A stretch of 64,000 nt of DNA from Poriferisodalis sp026713105 (lineage in GTDB: Bacteria; Actinomycetota; Acidimicrobiia; Acidimicrobiales; Poriferisodalaceae). Of the stretch, positions 49,640 through 58,275 are shown in pieces; the first letter of the stretch is position 1, and every line of letters begins with the position of its first letter. Where the stretch lies: the NCBI GenBank assembly GCA_965115995.1, contig OZ220472.1:1302001-1366000 (forward strand), in the 5' to 3' direction. The position numbers and the translations under genes are program-made. The notes beneath the pieces are model-generated. The model was not told the origin of the DNA, ran no database searches, and worked only from the letters and a program-made list of their open reading frames with translations.

Positions 49640-51225
49640 CCATCGACGGCAGCAGCTCCCCAGCGTCGCTGCCGACCGCGTCGCACCGGAGCAGACGACT
49701 GCGATGCAGACGACTCGTCGCCGCATCGGCAGCTCTGGTTGGTGCCGCCGCCTGGCTGGCGCTGCTGCCGCGAGCCGCAGCTCAGACCTCGGGTGAGCCC
49801 GAGACGCCTCCGCTCATCACGGTTGCGCCCGATGACCCCGCTGACGGATCGCAGGGCGCTCCGGACGCACCCCGCATCGTGGCGGTGCTGCGCGGGCCTG
49901 GTGGTGTCGGCTATTGGGTGGTCGGCGTGGACGGTTCGATCGAACCTGTCGGCACCTCGATCCTGCCGATCGTCAGCGACCCGCCCGAACTGCACACCCA
50001 AGTCGTCGGTGCCCGCTTGGGGGCGCCTGGGGCACTCGGTGTCTGGCTGCAGCTCGCCGACAACTCTGAGGTCGCCATCGGCGATCCGGGACCGACCGTC
50101 TTCACCGGGGAGGAGCGGCCGCTGGGCTGGCTCTCGGGGGTCGGGGTTCGCCAACTGCTCTCGGGAGCGTGGTGGACCGATGTGGATCGATGGTGCACCA
50201 GCGAGTTGTCGCTGCCCGTGCGCATCGGGCAGACGATCATGACGGCGCTGGGCGAGCGCTCATTGGGTTTTGCAGTCGAGGAGGCGCGTGACCGCCGCAT
50301 TGCGGGCGTCTTGCTCCAGGGACCCATCACCGAGCATGTCTGGCGCCGCATCGCCGAATTACAGGATTTCGCAGGCCGGGTACCGCTGATCTTCGCGGTC
50401 GACGAGGAAGGTGGTCGGGTGCAGCGACTCGCCGCCGTCGTGGGGACGCTTCCTTCGGCGGCAGCTCAGACTGCCAGGTCGCCCGAGGAGGTTGCCGAAC
50501 GGGCAGCGGATCACGCTCGGAAGATGTCCCAACTCGGGTTCACCATGAACTTCGCACCGGTCATCGATGTCGGTGCCGGCGAGGGCATCGGGGACCGGTC
50601 ATTCGGGAACGATCCGGCGACGGTCACCGACTATGGCCTGGCGACGGTGGAAGGTCTCAGCGCAGGGGGGATTGTCCCGGTGGTGAAGCACTTCCCGGGC
50701 CACGGCGGGGCCACTGCGGACACACATGACGAACTGGCGTCGACGGCGCCGCTGGACGAGCTGCGCGAACGCGACCTGATCCCGTTCGCAGCGGTCATCG
50801 GGGCCACCGACGCGGCGGTCATGGTGGGTCACCTGCACGTTCCCGGCCTGACCGGGGGGATGCCAGCATCGTTGTCGCCTGCGGCGATCGACGGCGTTCT
50901 CCGCGACGAGCTGGGCCACGGCGGGCTGATCGTGACCGACTCGCTGATCATGGGCGCGATCCGCAGCCAGTGGTCGGTGAGCGAAGCGGCATTACTGGCG
51001 GTCACAGCCGGCGCGGACCTTGCCCTCGTCGGCGGCCTGGAGGATGCCGCCGCCGCATTCTCCGAGATCGAGGCGGCGGTCACCGAGGGCCGACTCAGCC
51101 TGGAGCGTCTCGACGATGCGGCCACCAACGTGTTCCGCTCGAAAGGCGTGTTCGCCTGCACCCTGGTCGGTCGTGACGGACTGGGCCGCTCGGTCCTCTT
51201 CGATCCGACGCTCGTCGGCCGTTAG
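49636..51225 (+). CDS. Secreted glycoside hydrolase family 3 protein (NagZ-like domain)
   Basis: A 529-residue protein with an Arg-rich N-terminus and a hydrophobic signal segment ending AAAQT. A beta-rich region of about 120 residues precedes a GH3 N-terminal domain. The GH3 core shows FAVDEEGGRVQRL, VKHFPGHGGATADTHDEL from Lys351 and VTDSLIMGAI with the likely nucleophile Asp. NagZ-type enzymes release N-acetylglucosamine from peptidoglycan fragments. The GTG overlaps the upstream stop by four bases, so it closes the metY operon. Its stop lies in a 27-bp tandem repeat shared with the convergent gene. Confidence 0.88.
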   Translation: MTIDGSSSPASLPTASHRSRRLRCRRLVAASAALVGAAAWLALLPRAAAQTSGEPETPPLITVAPDDPADGSQGAPDAPRIVAVLRGPGGVGYWVVGVDGSIEPVGTSILPIVSDPPELHTQVVGARLGAPGALGVWLQLADNSEVAIGDPGPTVFTGEERPLGWLSGVGVRQLLSGAWWTDVDRWCTSELSLPVRIGQTIMTALGERSLGFAVEEARDRRIAGVLLQGPITEHVWRRIAELQDFAGRVPLIFAVDEEGGRVQRLAAVVGTLPSAAAQTARSPEEVAERAADHARKMSQLGFTMNFAPVIDVGAGEGIGDRSFGNDPATVTDYGLATVEGLSAGGIVPVVKHFPGHGGATADTHDELASTAPLDELRERDLIPFAAVIGATDAAVMVGHLHVPGLTGGMPASLSPAAIDGVLRDELGHGGLIVTDSLIMGAIRSQWSVSEAALLAVTAGADLALVGGLEDAAAAFSEIEAAVTEGRLSLERLDDAATNVFRSKGVFACTLVGRDGLGRSVLFDPTLVGR

Positions 51226-51290
51226 GCCGACAAATGAAACAGTGGCCGTTAGGCCGAGCAGTGTGACAGTGGCCGTTAGGGCAGGGTCAC
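51217..51290. repeat. 27-bp tandem repeat at convergent stop codons
   Basis: Two 27-base units (51217-51243, 51244-51270) and a partial third from 51271 begin with GGCCGTTAGG. Units 1 and 2 differ at four to six positions. The first unit contains the TAG of the GH3 gene; the third contains the stop of the binding-protein gene. The inverted GGCC ends of each unit could form small stems. Confidence 0.75.
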
Positions 51291-52508
51291 GGTTACTTCT
51301 GGTTCCGGCGGCGGAGGCCCCGTGCGGTAGTTCCGCACCACCTGACTCCAGGTGAGTTGCCATTCTTTCCAGTTCGCGCCCACATAGGCAGGATCGGGCC
51401 GGTACGGATGCACCGTCACTCCGAACTCAGTCCACTCGGGCGCGCTCACGATGTCACTGCGAGCAGGTCTCGAGCCGAAGCGATCGCTGATGCCGAACTG
51501 GAAGAGCGGCTCACCCATGGCGTCGATCAGCCGCCCGCCGAGGGAAGCGTTCTGCGCGCCCGCCACGACGCCGGCATAGAACCCGATCCGGACGCAGTCT
51601 TCGGTCACGACTGCGATGTCCAGCGCGGGAGGCAGGCCGGGCTGATATTCGGCGTACACCGACGGCAACCCTGTAGTGCCCCACGTCATCGGCCGGCGCC
51701 CGCGCAGCGACGCCAGCGTCACCGGATCGGGATCGTCCTGACTGATCGGCCGCTCCGGGGGCGGCTCCCCGCCCGCAAACCGCTCGAACGTCGCGATCTC
51801 CCAGCTAGGCGCGAGCTCGACGTCCCACCTGAGCATCTGGTCGAGCACCTGAGGCCACGGTGTCGCCTCGTCGTCGCCGCGTTCGGGATACCGCCGCTCC
51901 AACGCAACCAGCAGGTAGACGCCCATCCTGGCCGTCGCGGCATCGGGGATCACCGCCGTAGCCGCGTGGGCTGGGTCCCACAGCGCATCGAGCCCGCCCG
52001 GAACCGGCGGCGGGACAAGTTCGGCATCGGGCAGCTCATCGATACGCCGTTCGGGCACCACGTAGAACGACGGCAGGTAATTGAGGCAGGCGTCGATGTA
52101 GCTGATGGGCGTCAATGCATGGTCGTCCACGGCCAAGTCGTCGACCAGCGGCCCGGGTGCCAGCGGTGCGTAGGGCTGGGTGAGGCTTCCATCGATGATG
52201 TGTTGAAGGTCCAAGGTGTCGATGCCGACGACCACGTCTGCGACCGGGTGGGCGCGGCTGCGTTCCAGCAGATCGATGACGTCGTCAGGGGTGTCTTCGC
52301 GAAACACGACGACTTCGATACCCGTCTCTTCGGTGAAGGCTTCGAGCGCCTCTGCAGGCAGATGGAAGTCGCGATGTGTCAGGACGCGCACCGCAGCGGA
52401 TCCGCGGTCGGTCTCGCCGCATCCAGCTGCAATGACGACCACGGCGCACGCAACTGCGACACGGATGCCGGCGCGCCGGGCGCGGCCTCTACCGAAGCGT
52501 TGTGCCAT
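51276..52508 (-). CDS. ABC transporter substrate-binding lipoprotein, thiamine-type
   Basis: A 410-residue binding protein. The signal peptide ends in the lipobox VVIAAGCGE. Mature sequence EEVRVLTHRDF-like at the start, ADVVVGIDTLDLQ near residue 80 and SYIDACLNYLPSFY near residue 130 resemble the thiamine-binding protein group (ThiB/TbpA). The gene starts inside the end of the thiamine pyrophosphokinase gene (20-base overlap), which supports thiamine as ligand. No permease or ATPase follows. The frame is open to 52574, but the ATG at 52508 begins a normal signal peptide. Confidence 0.8.
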   Translation of the reverse strand: MAQRFGRGRARRAGIRVAVACAVVVIAAGCGETDRGSAAVRVLTHRDFHLPAEALEAFTEETGIEVVVFREDTPDDVIDLLERSRAHPVADVVVGIDTLDLQHIIDGSLTQPYAPLAPGPLVDDLAVDDHALTPISYIDACLNYLPSFYVVPERRIDELPDAELVPPPVPGGLDALWDPAHAATAVIPDAATARMGVYLLVALERRYPERGDDEATPWPQVLDQMLRWDVELAPSWEIATFERFAGGEPPPERPISQDDPDPVTLASLRGRRPMTWGTTGLPSVYAEYQPGLPPALDIAVVTEDCVRIGFYAGVVAGAQNASLGGRLIDAMGEPLFQFGISDRFGSRPARSDIVSAPEWTEFGVTVHPYRPDPAYVGANWKEWQLTWSQVVRNYRTGPPPPEPEVTVTLP

Positions 52509-53193
52509 GTGTCTGAATCGCGAGGATGGTGCCCGCGCGGACTTCGAGGCGGGCAGAGGTCGTTGCAAGCTCATTGCTGAGCCCGAGAGATGATGCGCTG
52601 CGCAGCGGCATCGACGCTGTCAGGTTCCAGCGCAGCCCCCTCGTGAGCACGCTGGCGGTCCCGCCGACCGCGAGCAGCGAGAGCAGGTTCCCGTCCTCGA
52701 ACGGCAGCGGCAACGTCATGCCTGCGGTTGCAGCGCGCACGACACTCGTCCCGATGTAGGCGGTGAGCGGTAGAGCGGCGTACCGCGGCCGGGCCAGCAT
52801 CGTTACGCCGATCATCATGTGGTCGAGCCTGCCCCCAGCGCCGCTCAACAGGGCGATCCCATCGGGATCCAGACCCCAGGCGAAGCTCAAGGCCAGGTCC
52901 AAGTCGCTGTGCGCCTTGTCGGGATGATGCCGTTGAACGACGAGGTCGGGCCATTCTTCGCGGGCACGGTTCAGCATGCCGGGATCGACGGAGTCGAAGT
53001 CGCCGAGGACCACGTGAGGTCGGAGGCCCAATCGCAGCGCGTGAGCCAGACCGCGGTCCACGGCGATCACACAAGTGGGTTCGCCAGGCGGCAACCGGCG
53101 CGGCGCGTTCGGGCCGCCGTCAATGATCCAGACGCACCGCGCATCGAGCCGCGCAACATCGGCGGACAGTTCGCCGGACCCAGCAGACCCCAT
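52489..53193 (-). CDS. thiN: Thiamine pyrophosphokinase
   Basis: A 234-residue enzyme that transfers diphosphate from ATP to thiamine. Family motifs are VIAVDRGLAHALRLGLRP, VVLGDFDSVDP, the substrate-binding PDKAHSDLDLAL and GAGGRLDHMM; a beta-rich C-terminal domain (about 140-230) completes the fold. It is followed on the same strand by an overlapping thiamine-type binding protein, indicating thiamine salvage. A divergent penicillin-binding protein gene lies 225 bases upstream, and two R2 hairpins fill that gap. Confidence 0.92.
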   Translation of the reverse strand: MGSAGSGELSADVARLDARCVWIIDGGPNAPRRLPPGEPTCVIAVDRGLAHALRLGLRPHVVLGDFDSVDPGMLNRAREEWPDLVVQRHHPDKAHSDLDLALSFAWGLDPDGIALLSGAGGRLDHMMIGVTMLARPRYAALPLTAYIGTSVVRAATAGMTLPLPFEDGNLLSLLAVGGTASVLTRGLRWNLTASMPLRSASSLGLSNELATTSARLEVRAGTILAIQTHGTTLR

Positions 53194-53221
53194 GACACCA
53201 GTGTGACCCCGAGCGGCGAGC

Positions 53222-53320
53222 CACAGATGTCATAGCAGTGGCGGCGGCAGGAGACTCTGCGACGTTGCGACCTGCCGGATCGCGGGAGCAGAGGGTTCTG
53301 CCGCCGCCACAGCGGGCGCA
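53222..53320 (+). repeat. Hairpin repeat R2, copy B
   Basis: Its arms 53238-53250 and 53298-53310 form a perfect 13-bp inverted repeat (GTGGCGGCGGCAG). Compared with copy A one stem base differs and its partner on the other arm has changed to match. Loop and flanks agree closely with copies A and C. A further partial copy continues directly from it. Confidence 0.85.
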
Positions 53321-53393
53321 GAAGGCTCTGCGACGTTGCGACCTGCCGGATCGCGGGAGCAGAGGGCACTGCCGCCTGCCCAGCGGGCGCACC
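53312..53393 (+). repeat. Hairpin repeat R2, partial tandem copy B'
   Basis: It joins copy B through a shared GCGGGCGCA and repeats the loop CTCTGCGACGTTGCGACC and the right arm, but lacks the normal left arm, so its outer stem is imperfect. It ends 26 bases before the start of the penicillin-binding protein gene, within its promoter region. Confidence 0.8.
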
Positions 53394-53418
53394 GTGTTAC
53401 ACCGTCCGGCCCGGTACC

Positions 53419-55698
53419 TTGCAGAACAACGTGGACGTCGCCCGCCGCCTCGCCAGGCTGCCCCTGCTCGCCGTGATGATCGCGGTCTGCGCGGCCGTCG
53501 TCACCGTCGGCGCACGAGCCTCCGCGCCGCATGTCGCTCGTACGCTCGATGCCGTCGAACGCGATCGCGACCACATCACCATCGACCTTCGGCCCGGCGC
53601 CCAGCGAACCCAAGTATTCGACTCCGCAGGCAGTCAGATCGGCATCCTGCTCAACGACATCGACCGCGAGATCATCACGCTTGACCAAGTCCCCGCCGAC
53701 GTGATCGCCACGATCGTCGCGGTGGAGGACAGCAAGTTCTGGCTCCACAACGGAGTGGATCTGCGAGCGACCGCACGAGCCTTGGTATCGAACGTGTCCG
53801 CAGGCGGGATTGCATCGGGCGGCTCCACCATCACTCAGCAGATCGTCAAGCTTCGCGTGGTCGGCAGCGAGCGCAGCTTCAATCGCAAGATTCGTGAAGC
53901 GGTGATCGCAGCCCGGCTTGAGGAGGACTTCACCAAGGAGGAGATCCTCGAGTTCTACGTCAACGAGGTGTACCTCGGGAACGGGGCCTACGGCTTGCAA
54001 GCAGGGGCCGAAACCTACTTCGGCAAGGACGTCTCGGCGCTCGATGTCGGTGATGCGGCGTTCCTCGCCAGCTTGATTCGCAGCCCCGGCTTGTTTGACG
54101 GGTTCGATCAGAACATCGACACGATGACGCGCCGCCGCAGCAGATCGCTGCAGCAAGCCGTTGACGCCGGGGTCATCAGCGAGACCCAGCGGGACGCCTT
54201 TGAGCGCCGGCCGTTGCCGAGCCGCAACCTGTCGCCTCGCCGTACCGATGTGGCGCTGCGACGCGACTACTTCTTGGTGGAGGTGCGGCGGGCGCTGCTG
54301 TCGAATCCGGCGCTCGGCGACACCTACCAGGCACGTTTCAGCCAAGTATTCGGCGGCGGCCTGAGGGTGTGGACGACGCTGCGTCCCGAGTTGCAGACGG
54401 CCATGCGTACCTCGGTGGCCGAAGTCCTGCCCGAAGGCACCGGCGAGTTCGAAGTGTCCATTGTCAGCGTCGATCCGTCGACGGGAGCAGTGCTCGCCTT
54501 CATCGGCGGCCCTGCCTTCAGTGACTCCGAGTTCAATCTCGCCACGCAGGGCCGGCGGCAACCCGGTTCGTCGTACAAGACCTATGTCCTTGCGGCTGCG
54601 ATCGAGCGCGCCGGCCTCTATCCCTTCGACACGATCAGCGGCCAGGGTCCGTGCGTCTTCCCCAACCCGCCGCTCGATGACTACGAAGTGAGCAACTTCG
54701 CGAACAGCCCAGGTCGGGTCTCAACCATCAAGGACCAGACGACTGCCAGCTCGAACTGTGCGTTCGTCCGACTCGGCTTGGTCACGGGACTCGACGAGGT
54801 CGTGGGGATGGCTAACCGCCTCGTCGGCCGCTCAGGCGACGACGGCTTCTTGCCGTATCCGTCGATCTCGCTCGGTGCGCAGGAGGTCACACCGCTTGAG
54901 CAGGCGGTGGGGTACGGCACGTTCGCCAACGGCGGCGTGAGGATGGAGCCGTTCTATGTCACTCGTATCGAGAACAACTTCGGCGAAGTGCTCTACGAGC
55001 ACGTGCCACACGGGCGGCGGGTGGTGGCGCCATCGACGGCGGACTGGGTGACATCCGTGCTGGAAGAGAACGTGCAATCGGGAACCGGCACGCGATCTCG
55101 GCTGGCAAGCGGACAGATCTCTGCGGGCAAGACCGGGACAACGCAGTCGTTCCATGATGCCTGGTTCGTCGGGTACACCCCGCACATGTCGACTGCGGTG
55201 TGGATGGGTCACCCCGACGAGCAAGTACCGATGGGCGAGATTCAGGACCGCCGGGCGACCGGCGGGTGGATCCCTGCTCGCATCTGGGCTGCCTATATGG
55301 GGCGGGCCTTGGACGGCACCCCATTGCGGGGGTTCTCGCCCGCGCCACCGCCGCCGCGAGCAAGCCAGTACCTCTTCCTGTCCGGGGACACGTGCTCGGT
55401 TGCAGTAGCAGTGTCGCCTTCGGAGCCGCCGCTCGAATTCGACCTGCCGTGCAGCATGGTCCGGCCAACCGACGACAACACATTCGAGCCGCTGCCGGAC
55501 GCGCTGTGCAAGGTCGCAGTGCCGGCAGGTGAAGGCGACTCGAGGTTCGAGTGGATTCGCTGCACGCAGATTGCCACCGAACTCGGGGCGCGGGCCACAG
55601 AACCCATCGGCGATACTGACGAATCCATCCCGCCCGAAGACACCGATCCGACTGGCACGGAAACGGGCACCGACGCCACTGAGGACGACCAGGCCTGA
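53419..55698 (+). CDS. Class A penicillin-binding protein (transglycosylase/transpeptidase)
   Basis: A 759-residue bifunctional peptidoglycan synthase anchored by one N-terminal membrane helix (LPLLAVMIAVCAAVVTVG). The GT51 domain has the catalytic EDSKFWLHNGVD from Glu103 and GGSTITQQIVK. The transpeptidase domain has Ser384 in SSYK, the SSN triad at 444-446 and KTGTTQ from Lys571. The acidic Thr-rich tail (about 720-759) is likely disordered. The TTG at 53419 is the longest start; a GTG at 53431 after TACCTT is a good alternative. It acts at the outer face of the membrane in cell wall growth. Confidence 0.95.
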   Translation: MQNNVDVARRLARLPLLAVMIAVCAAVVTVGARASAPHVARTLDAVERDRDHITIDLRPGAQRTQVFDSAGSQIGILLNDIDREIITLDQVPADVIATIVAVEDSKFWLHNGVDLRATARALVSNVSAGGIASGGSTITQQIVKLRVVGSERSFNRKIREAVIAARLEEDFTKEEILEFYVNEVYLGNGAYGLQAGAETYFGKDVSALDVGDAAFLASLIRSPGLFDGFDQNIDTMTRRRSRSLQQAVDAGVISETQRDAFERRPLPSRNLSPRRTDVALRRDYFLVEVRRALLSNPALGDTYQARFSQVFGGGLRVWTTLRPELQTAMRTSVAEVLPEGTGEFEVSIVSVDPSTGAVLAFIGGPAFSDSEFNLATQGRRQPGSSYKTYVLAAAIERAGLYPFDTISGQGPCVFPNPPLDDYEVSNFANSPGRVSTIKDQTTASSNCAFVRLGLVTGLDEVVGMANRLVGRSGDDGFLPYPSISLGAQEVTPLEQAVGYGTFANGGVRMEPFYVTRIENNFGEVLYEHVPHGRRVVAPSTADWVTSVLEENVQSGTGTRSRLASGQISAGKTGTTQSFHDAWFVGYTPHMSTAVWMGHPDEQVPMGEIQDRRATGGWIPARIWAAYMGRALDGTPLRGFSPAPPPPRASQYLFLSGDTCSVAVAVSPSEPPLEFDLPCSMVRPTDDNTFEPLPDALCKVAVPAGEGDSRFEWIRCTQIATELGARATEPIGDTDESIPPEDTDPTGTETGTDATEDDQA

Positions 55699-55732
55699 GC
55701 TCGATGCACGATCACCTGACTGCCCGACAGCG

Positions 55733-56518
55733 ATGAACTCCCAAGCCCCTGGACCTGGCGCTTCCGGGCTCGGCACGGGCTCCGCTGCGGAGGCTTCGGC
55801 GCCGAGTCGAATTGAAGTTCTCGCCCAGATAGGCGACCTCGACGTACGACTCGATCAGATCACTCATCATGTCGAGCACCTGCCTGAACGCGCGGTCCGT
55901 GCCGATATCGAATCCGAGATGCGCGCTTTCGCTGCGGAGGCGAAGGTGCTTGACGCTCAGATCGCTGAATTGGAACGCCAGCAGCGGCGGCACGAAGATG
56001 AAGTTGCGCGCATCGAAGCCAAGCGTGCCCACAACTCCGAGCGACTGTACGAGAGTCACCTGACGTCGCCCAAGGAGGCTGAAGCACTCACGACTGAAGC
56101 GGCCTCGCTCGCTCGGCGCCAGACCGAGATCGAGGATCACATCCTGGAGCTGATGGAGGGTCTTGAGCCCCTCAACGATGCTCGCGCCGCACTGGCAGCG
56201 CGCCAGTCGGAAGCTCGAGAACGCATGAATGTCGCCGATGCCTCCATCGCAGCCGCCGAGAGCCAGGCCGCCAGCGAACGCAGCGAGGTGCTCAGCGCAC
56301 GTGAGTCGCTCGTGGCCTCAGCCGATCCCTCCCTGGTCACGGTGTACGAGAGACGCCGGACAGCAGCCCGTGGGGCACCCGTCCTCGGACGGCTTGTCGG
56401 CACCACCTGCAGTGCGTGCCACCTCGAGGTTTCCTCGGTCGACTACGAGCACATCGTGCACCTCGGGCCGGACGAGCTCGCCGAGTGCCCCCAGTGCGGT
56501 GCTCTGCTGGTCCGCTGA
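55733..56518 (+). CDS. Coiled-coil protein with C4 zinc ribbon
   Basis: A 261-residue protein of the CT398-type zinc ribbon family. Residues about 35-190 form a long antiparallel coiled coil (heptads rich in Ala, Glu and Arg). The C-terminal ribbon has CSACHLEVSSV and CPQCGALLVR, giving two CxxC pairs. In actinobacteria such genes commonly lie near nucleic-acid metabolism genes; no function is proven. The frame extends to 55529, but the ATG at 55733 is the only start after the penicillin-binding protein stop. The gene is followed by a small membrane protein and a histidine phosphatase. Confidence 0.88.
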   Translation: MNSQAPGPGASGLGTGSAAEASAPSRIEVLAQIGDLDVRLDQITHHVEHLPERAVRADIESEMRAFAAEAKVLDAQIAELERQQRRHEDEVARIEAKRAHNSERLYESHLTSPKEAEALTTEAASLARRQTEIEDHILELMEGLEPLNDARAALAARQSEARERMNVADASIAAAESQAASERSEVLSARESLVASADPSLVTVYERRRTAARGAPVLGRLVGTTCSACHLEVSSVDYEHIVHLGPDELAECPQCGALLVR

Positions 56519-56560
56519 GCGAGCGGCTGAGCCGAACCAGCGCCGCGGGAGACGAGCCTG

Positions 56561-57082
56561 ATGCTGCTGTGGTTTGTGGCGACGTCGCTGGTCGCCATGC
56601 GCTGGACCTTCGGAGATCCTGCGATCGATCATCGCCTCATCGTGGCGGGCGCGCTGGCGCCCGACGTCCTGCACGTTGCGAGCGGGGGAGCGCCCGTCAT
56701 GCACTCATTGGCGCTGCCTGCGGGCGGGCTCATCGCGGTGATGCTGGTGACGGTTGGGCGGCGCCGGGCGCGTCGGCGCTGGCTGGCGCTGCCCATCGGC
56801 GTCTTCTGGCACCAGTTGTTCGATGGCGCGTGGCTGCAGTCCACACTGTTCTGGTGGCCGTTCGGCGGGGATGCCGCCGATGCGACCTTCCCGCTGGCCG
56901 CGCGGGGAATCTGGTTGATCGCCATGATGGAACTCGCAGGCCTCGCCGGCTGCTGGTGGATCTGGCGCGCGTCCGCGATGGTGCACAGCCGGACGGCTCG
57001 AACCGACTTCTGGCGGACCGGCCGTTTGGCGTACCGTTCTGGACCGCAGTACCGGCGTGGAGCCGGCGGAGGCAATGCCTGA
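56561..57082 (+). CDS. Small integral membrane protein (YdjM/DUF4184-like)
   Basis: A 173-residue membrane protein with about four hydrophobic segments. The pattern of early Asp/His residues (GDPAIDHRLIVAGALAPDVLH) and later VMHSLALP and FWHQLFDGAW resembles membrane metal-dependent hydrolases of the YdjM/DUF4184 type, in which His and Asp lie at the membrane face. The match is by pattern only. A GGGAGACG ribosome site precedes the ATG. Its stop overlaps the histidine phosphatase start. Confidence 0.7.
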   Translation: MLLWFVATSLVAMRWTFGDPAIDHRLIVAGALAPDVLHVASGGAPVMHSLALPAGGLIAVMLVTVGRRRARRRWLALPIGVFWHQLFDGAWLQSTLFWWPFGGDAADATFPLAARGIWLIAMMELAGLAGCWWIWRASAMVHSRTARTDFWRTGRLAYRSGPQYRRGAGGGNA

Positions 57083-57704
57083 TGAACCTCGTGCGTCACG
57101 GTCGCCCATGCTGATCCTCGTGCGCCACGGGCGCACGAGTGCCAACGCAGCAGGTCTCCTGCAGGGTCGGGTCGACAACGAGCTCGACCCGGTGGGGATT
57201 CAGCAGGCGAATCAGATAGCTGCTGCGCTGGCGCTCGGCGATCACCGGCCGGACAGGATCGTGACCTCGCCACTGAAGCGGGCTCACCAGACCGCAGACG
57301 CCACCCGCCATCTGCTCGGCATCGAGATGACCATCGACGAACGCTGGGCAGAGCTGGACTACGGCGAGTGGGACGGAGCGCCGATCTCCGAGGTACGTCC
57401 CGATATGTGGCAGCAATGGCGTTCTGACCCCGGATTCACGCTGCCAGGCGGCGAGTCTTTGGCGGCGCTCAACAAACGTGTCGAGGCCGCCTGCAATGAT
57501 CTGGCCGCGGAAGCCTCATCTCGGAACATCGCGGTATTCACCCATGTGTCGCCGATCAAATCGGCAGTGCGGTGGGTACTCGGCACCGAAGAAGAGATCT
57601 CCTGGCGCATCCACGTCTCCCAAGCCCAGATCGCGCGCATCCAAATCCGGGACGGCATGCCCAGGCTGAGCACGTTCAACGACACCTCCCACCTCAGCAG
57701 TTGA
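57075..57704 (+). CDS. Histidine phosphatase (phosphoglycerate mutase-like)
   Basis: A 209-residue histidine-phosphatase-superfamily enzyme. The phosphate-binding LILVRHGRTSAN carries the catalytic RHG, SPLKRAHQTA holds the second Arg, WAELDYGEWDG the acid, and VFTHVSPIKSAV the second His. Substrates range from sugar phosphates to alpha-ribazole phosphate; the size fits CobC/GpmB-type phosphatases. Starts at GTG 57057, ATG 57075 or ATG 57108 are possible; 57075 is a compromise because it overlaps the previous stop and keeps the conserved strand. R2 copy C follows three bases after the stop. Confidence 0.88.
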   Translation: MPDEPRASRSPMLILVRHGRTSANAAGLLQGRVDNELDPVGIQQANQIAAALALGDHRPDRIVTSPLKRAHQTADATRHLLGIEMTIDERWAELDYGEWDGAPISEVRPDMWQQWRSDPGFTLPGGESLAALNKRVEAACNDLAAEASSRNIAVFTHVSPIKSAVRWVLGTEEEISWRIHVSQAQIARIQIRDGMPRLSTFNDTSHLSS

Positions 57705-57706
57705 GG

Positions 57707-57806
57707 CACAGCTTCGATAGCAGCGGAGGCAGCAGGAGACTCTGCGACGTTGCGACCTGCCGGATCGCGGGAGCAGAGGGTCCTGCTGCCTCCGCTGCGG
57801 GCTCAC
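57707..57806 (+). repeat. Hairpin repeat R2, copy C
   Basis: Arms 57720-57735 and 57783-57798 form a perfect 16-bp inverted repeat (GCAGCGGAGGCAGCAG). Three stem positions differ from copy A, and each has a matching change on the opposite arm. The loop is nearly identical. It lies between the histidine phosphatase stop and the 3' end of the RNase P RNA gene, which point toward each other. Confidence 0.85.
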
Positions 57807-57844
57807 TCATCGACGGGCTCACACGGGGTCACCCTCGGGAGCGG

Positions 57845-58242
<398 letters not shown>

Positions 58243-58275
58243 CAATCAGGCTAGTTCCGCCAGCCGGACCTTCGA

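Noticed and set aside
40734..57806. R2 copies as a CRISPR array
   Set aside because: Copies are kilobases apart, with no regular spacers and no cas genes.
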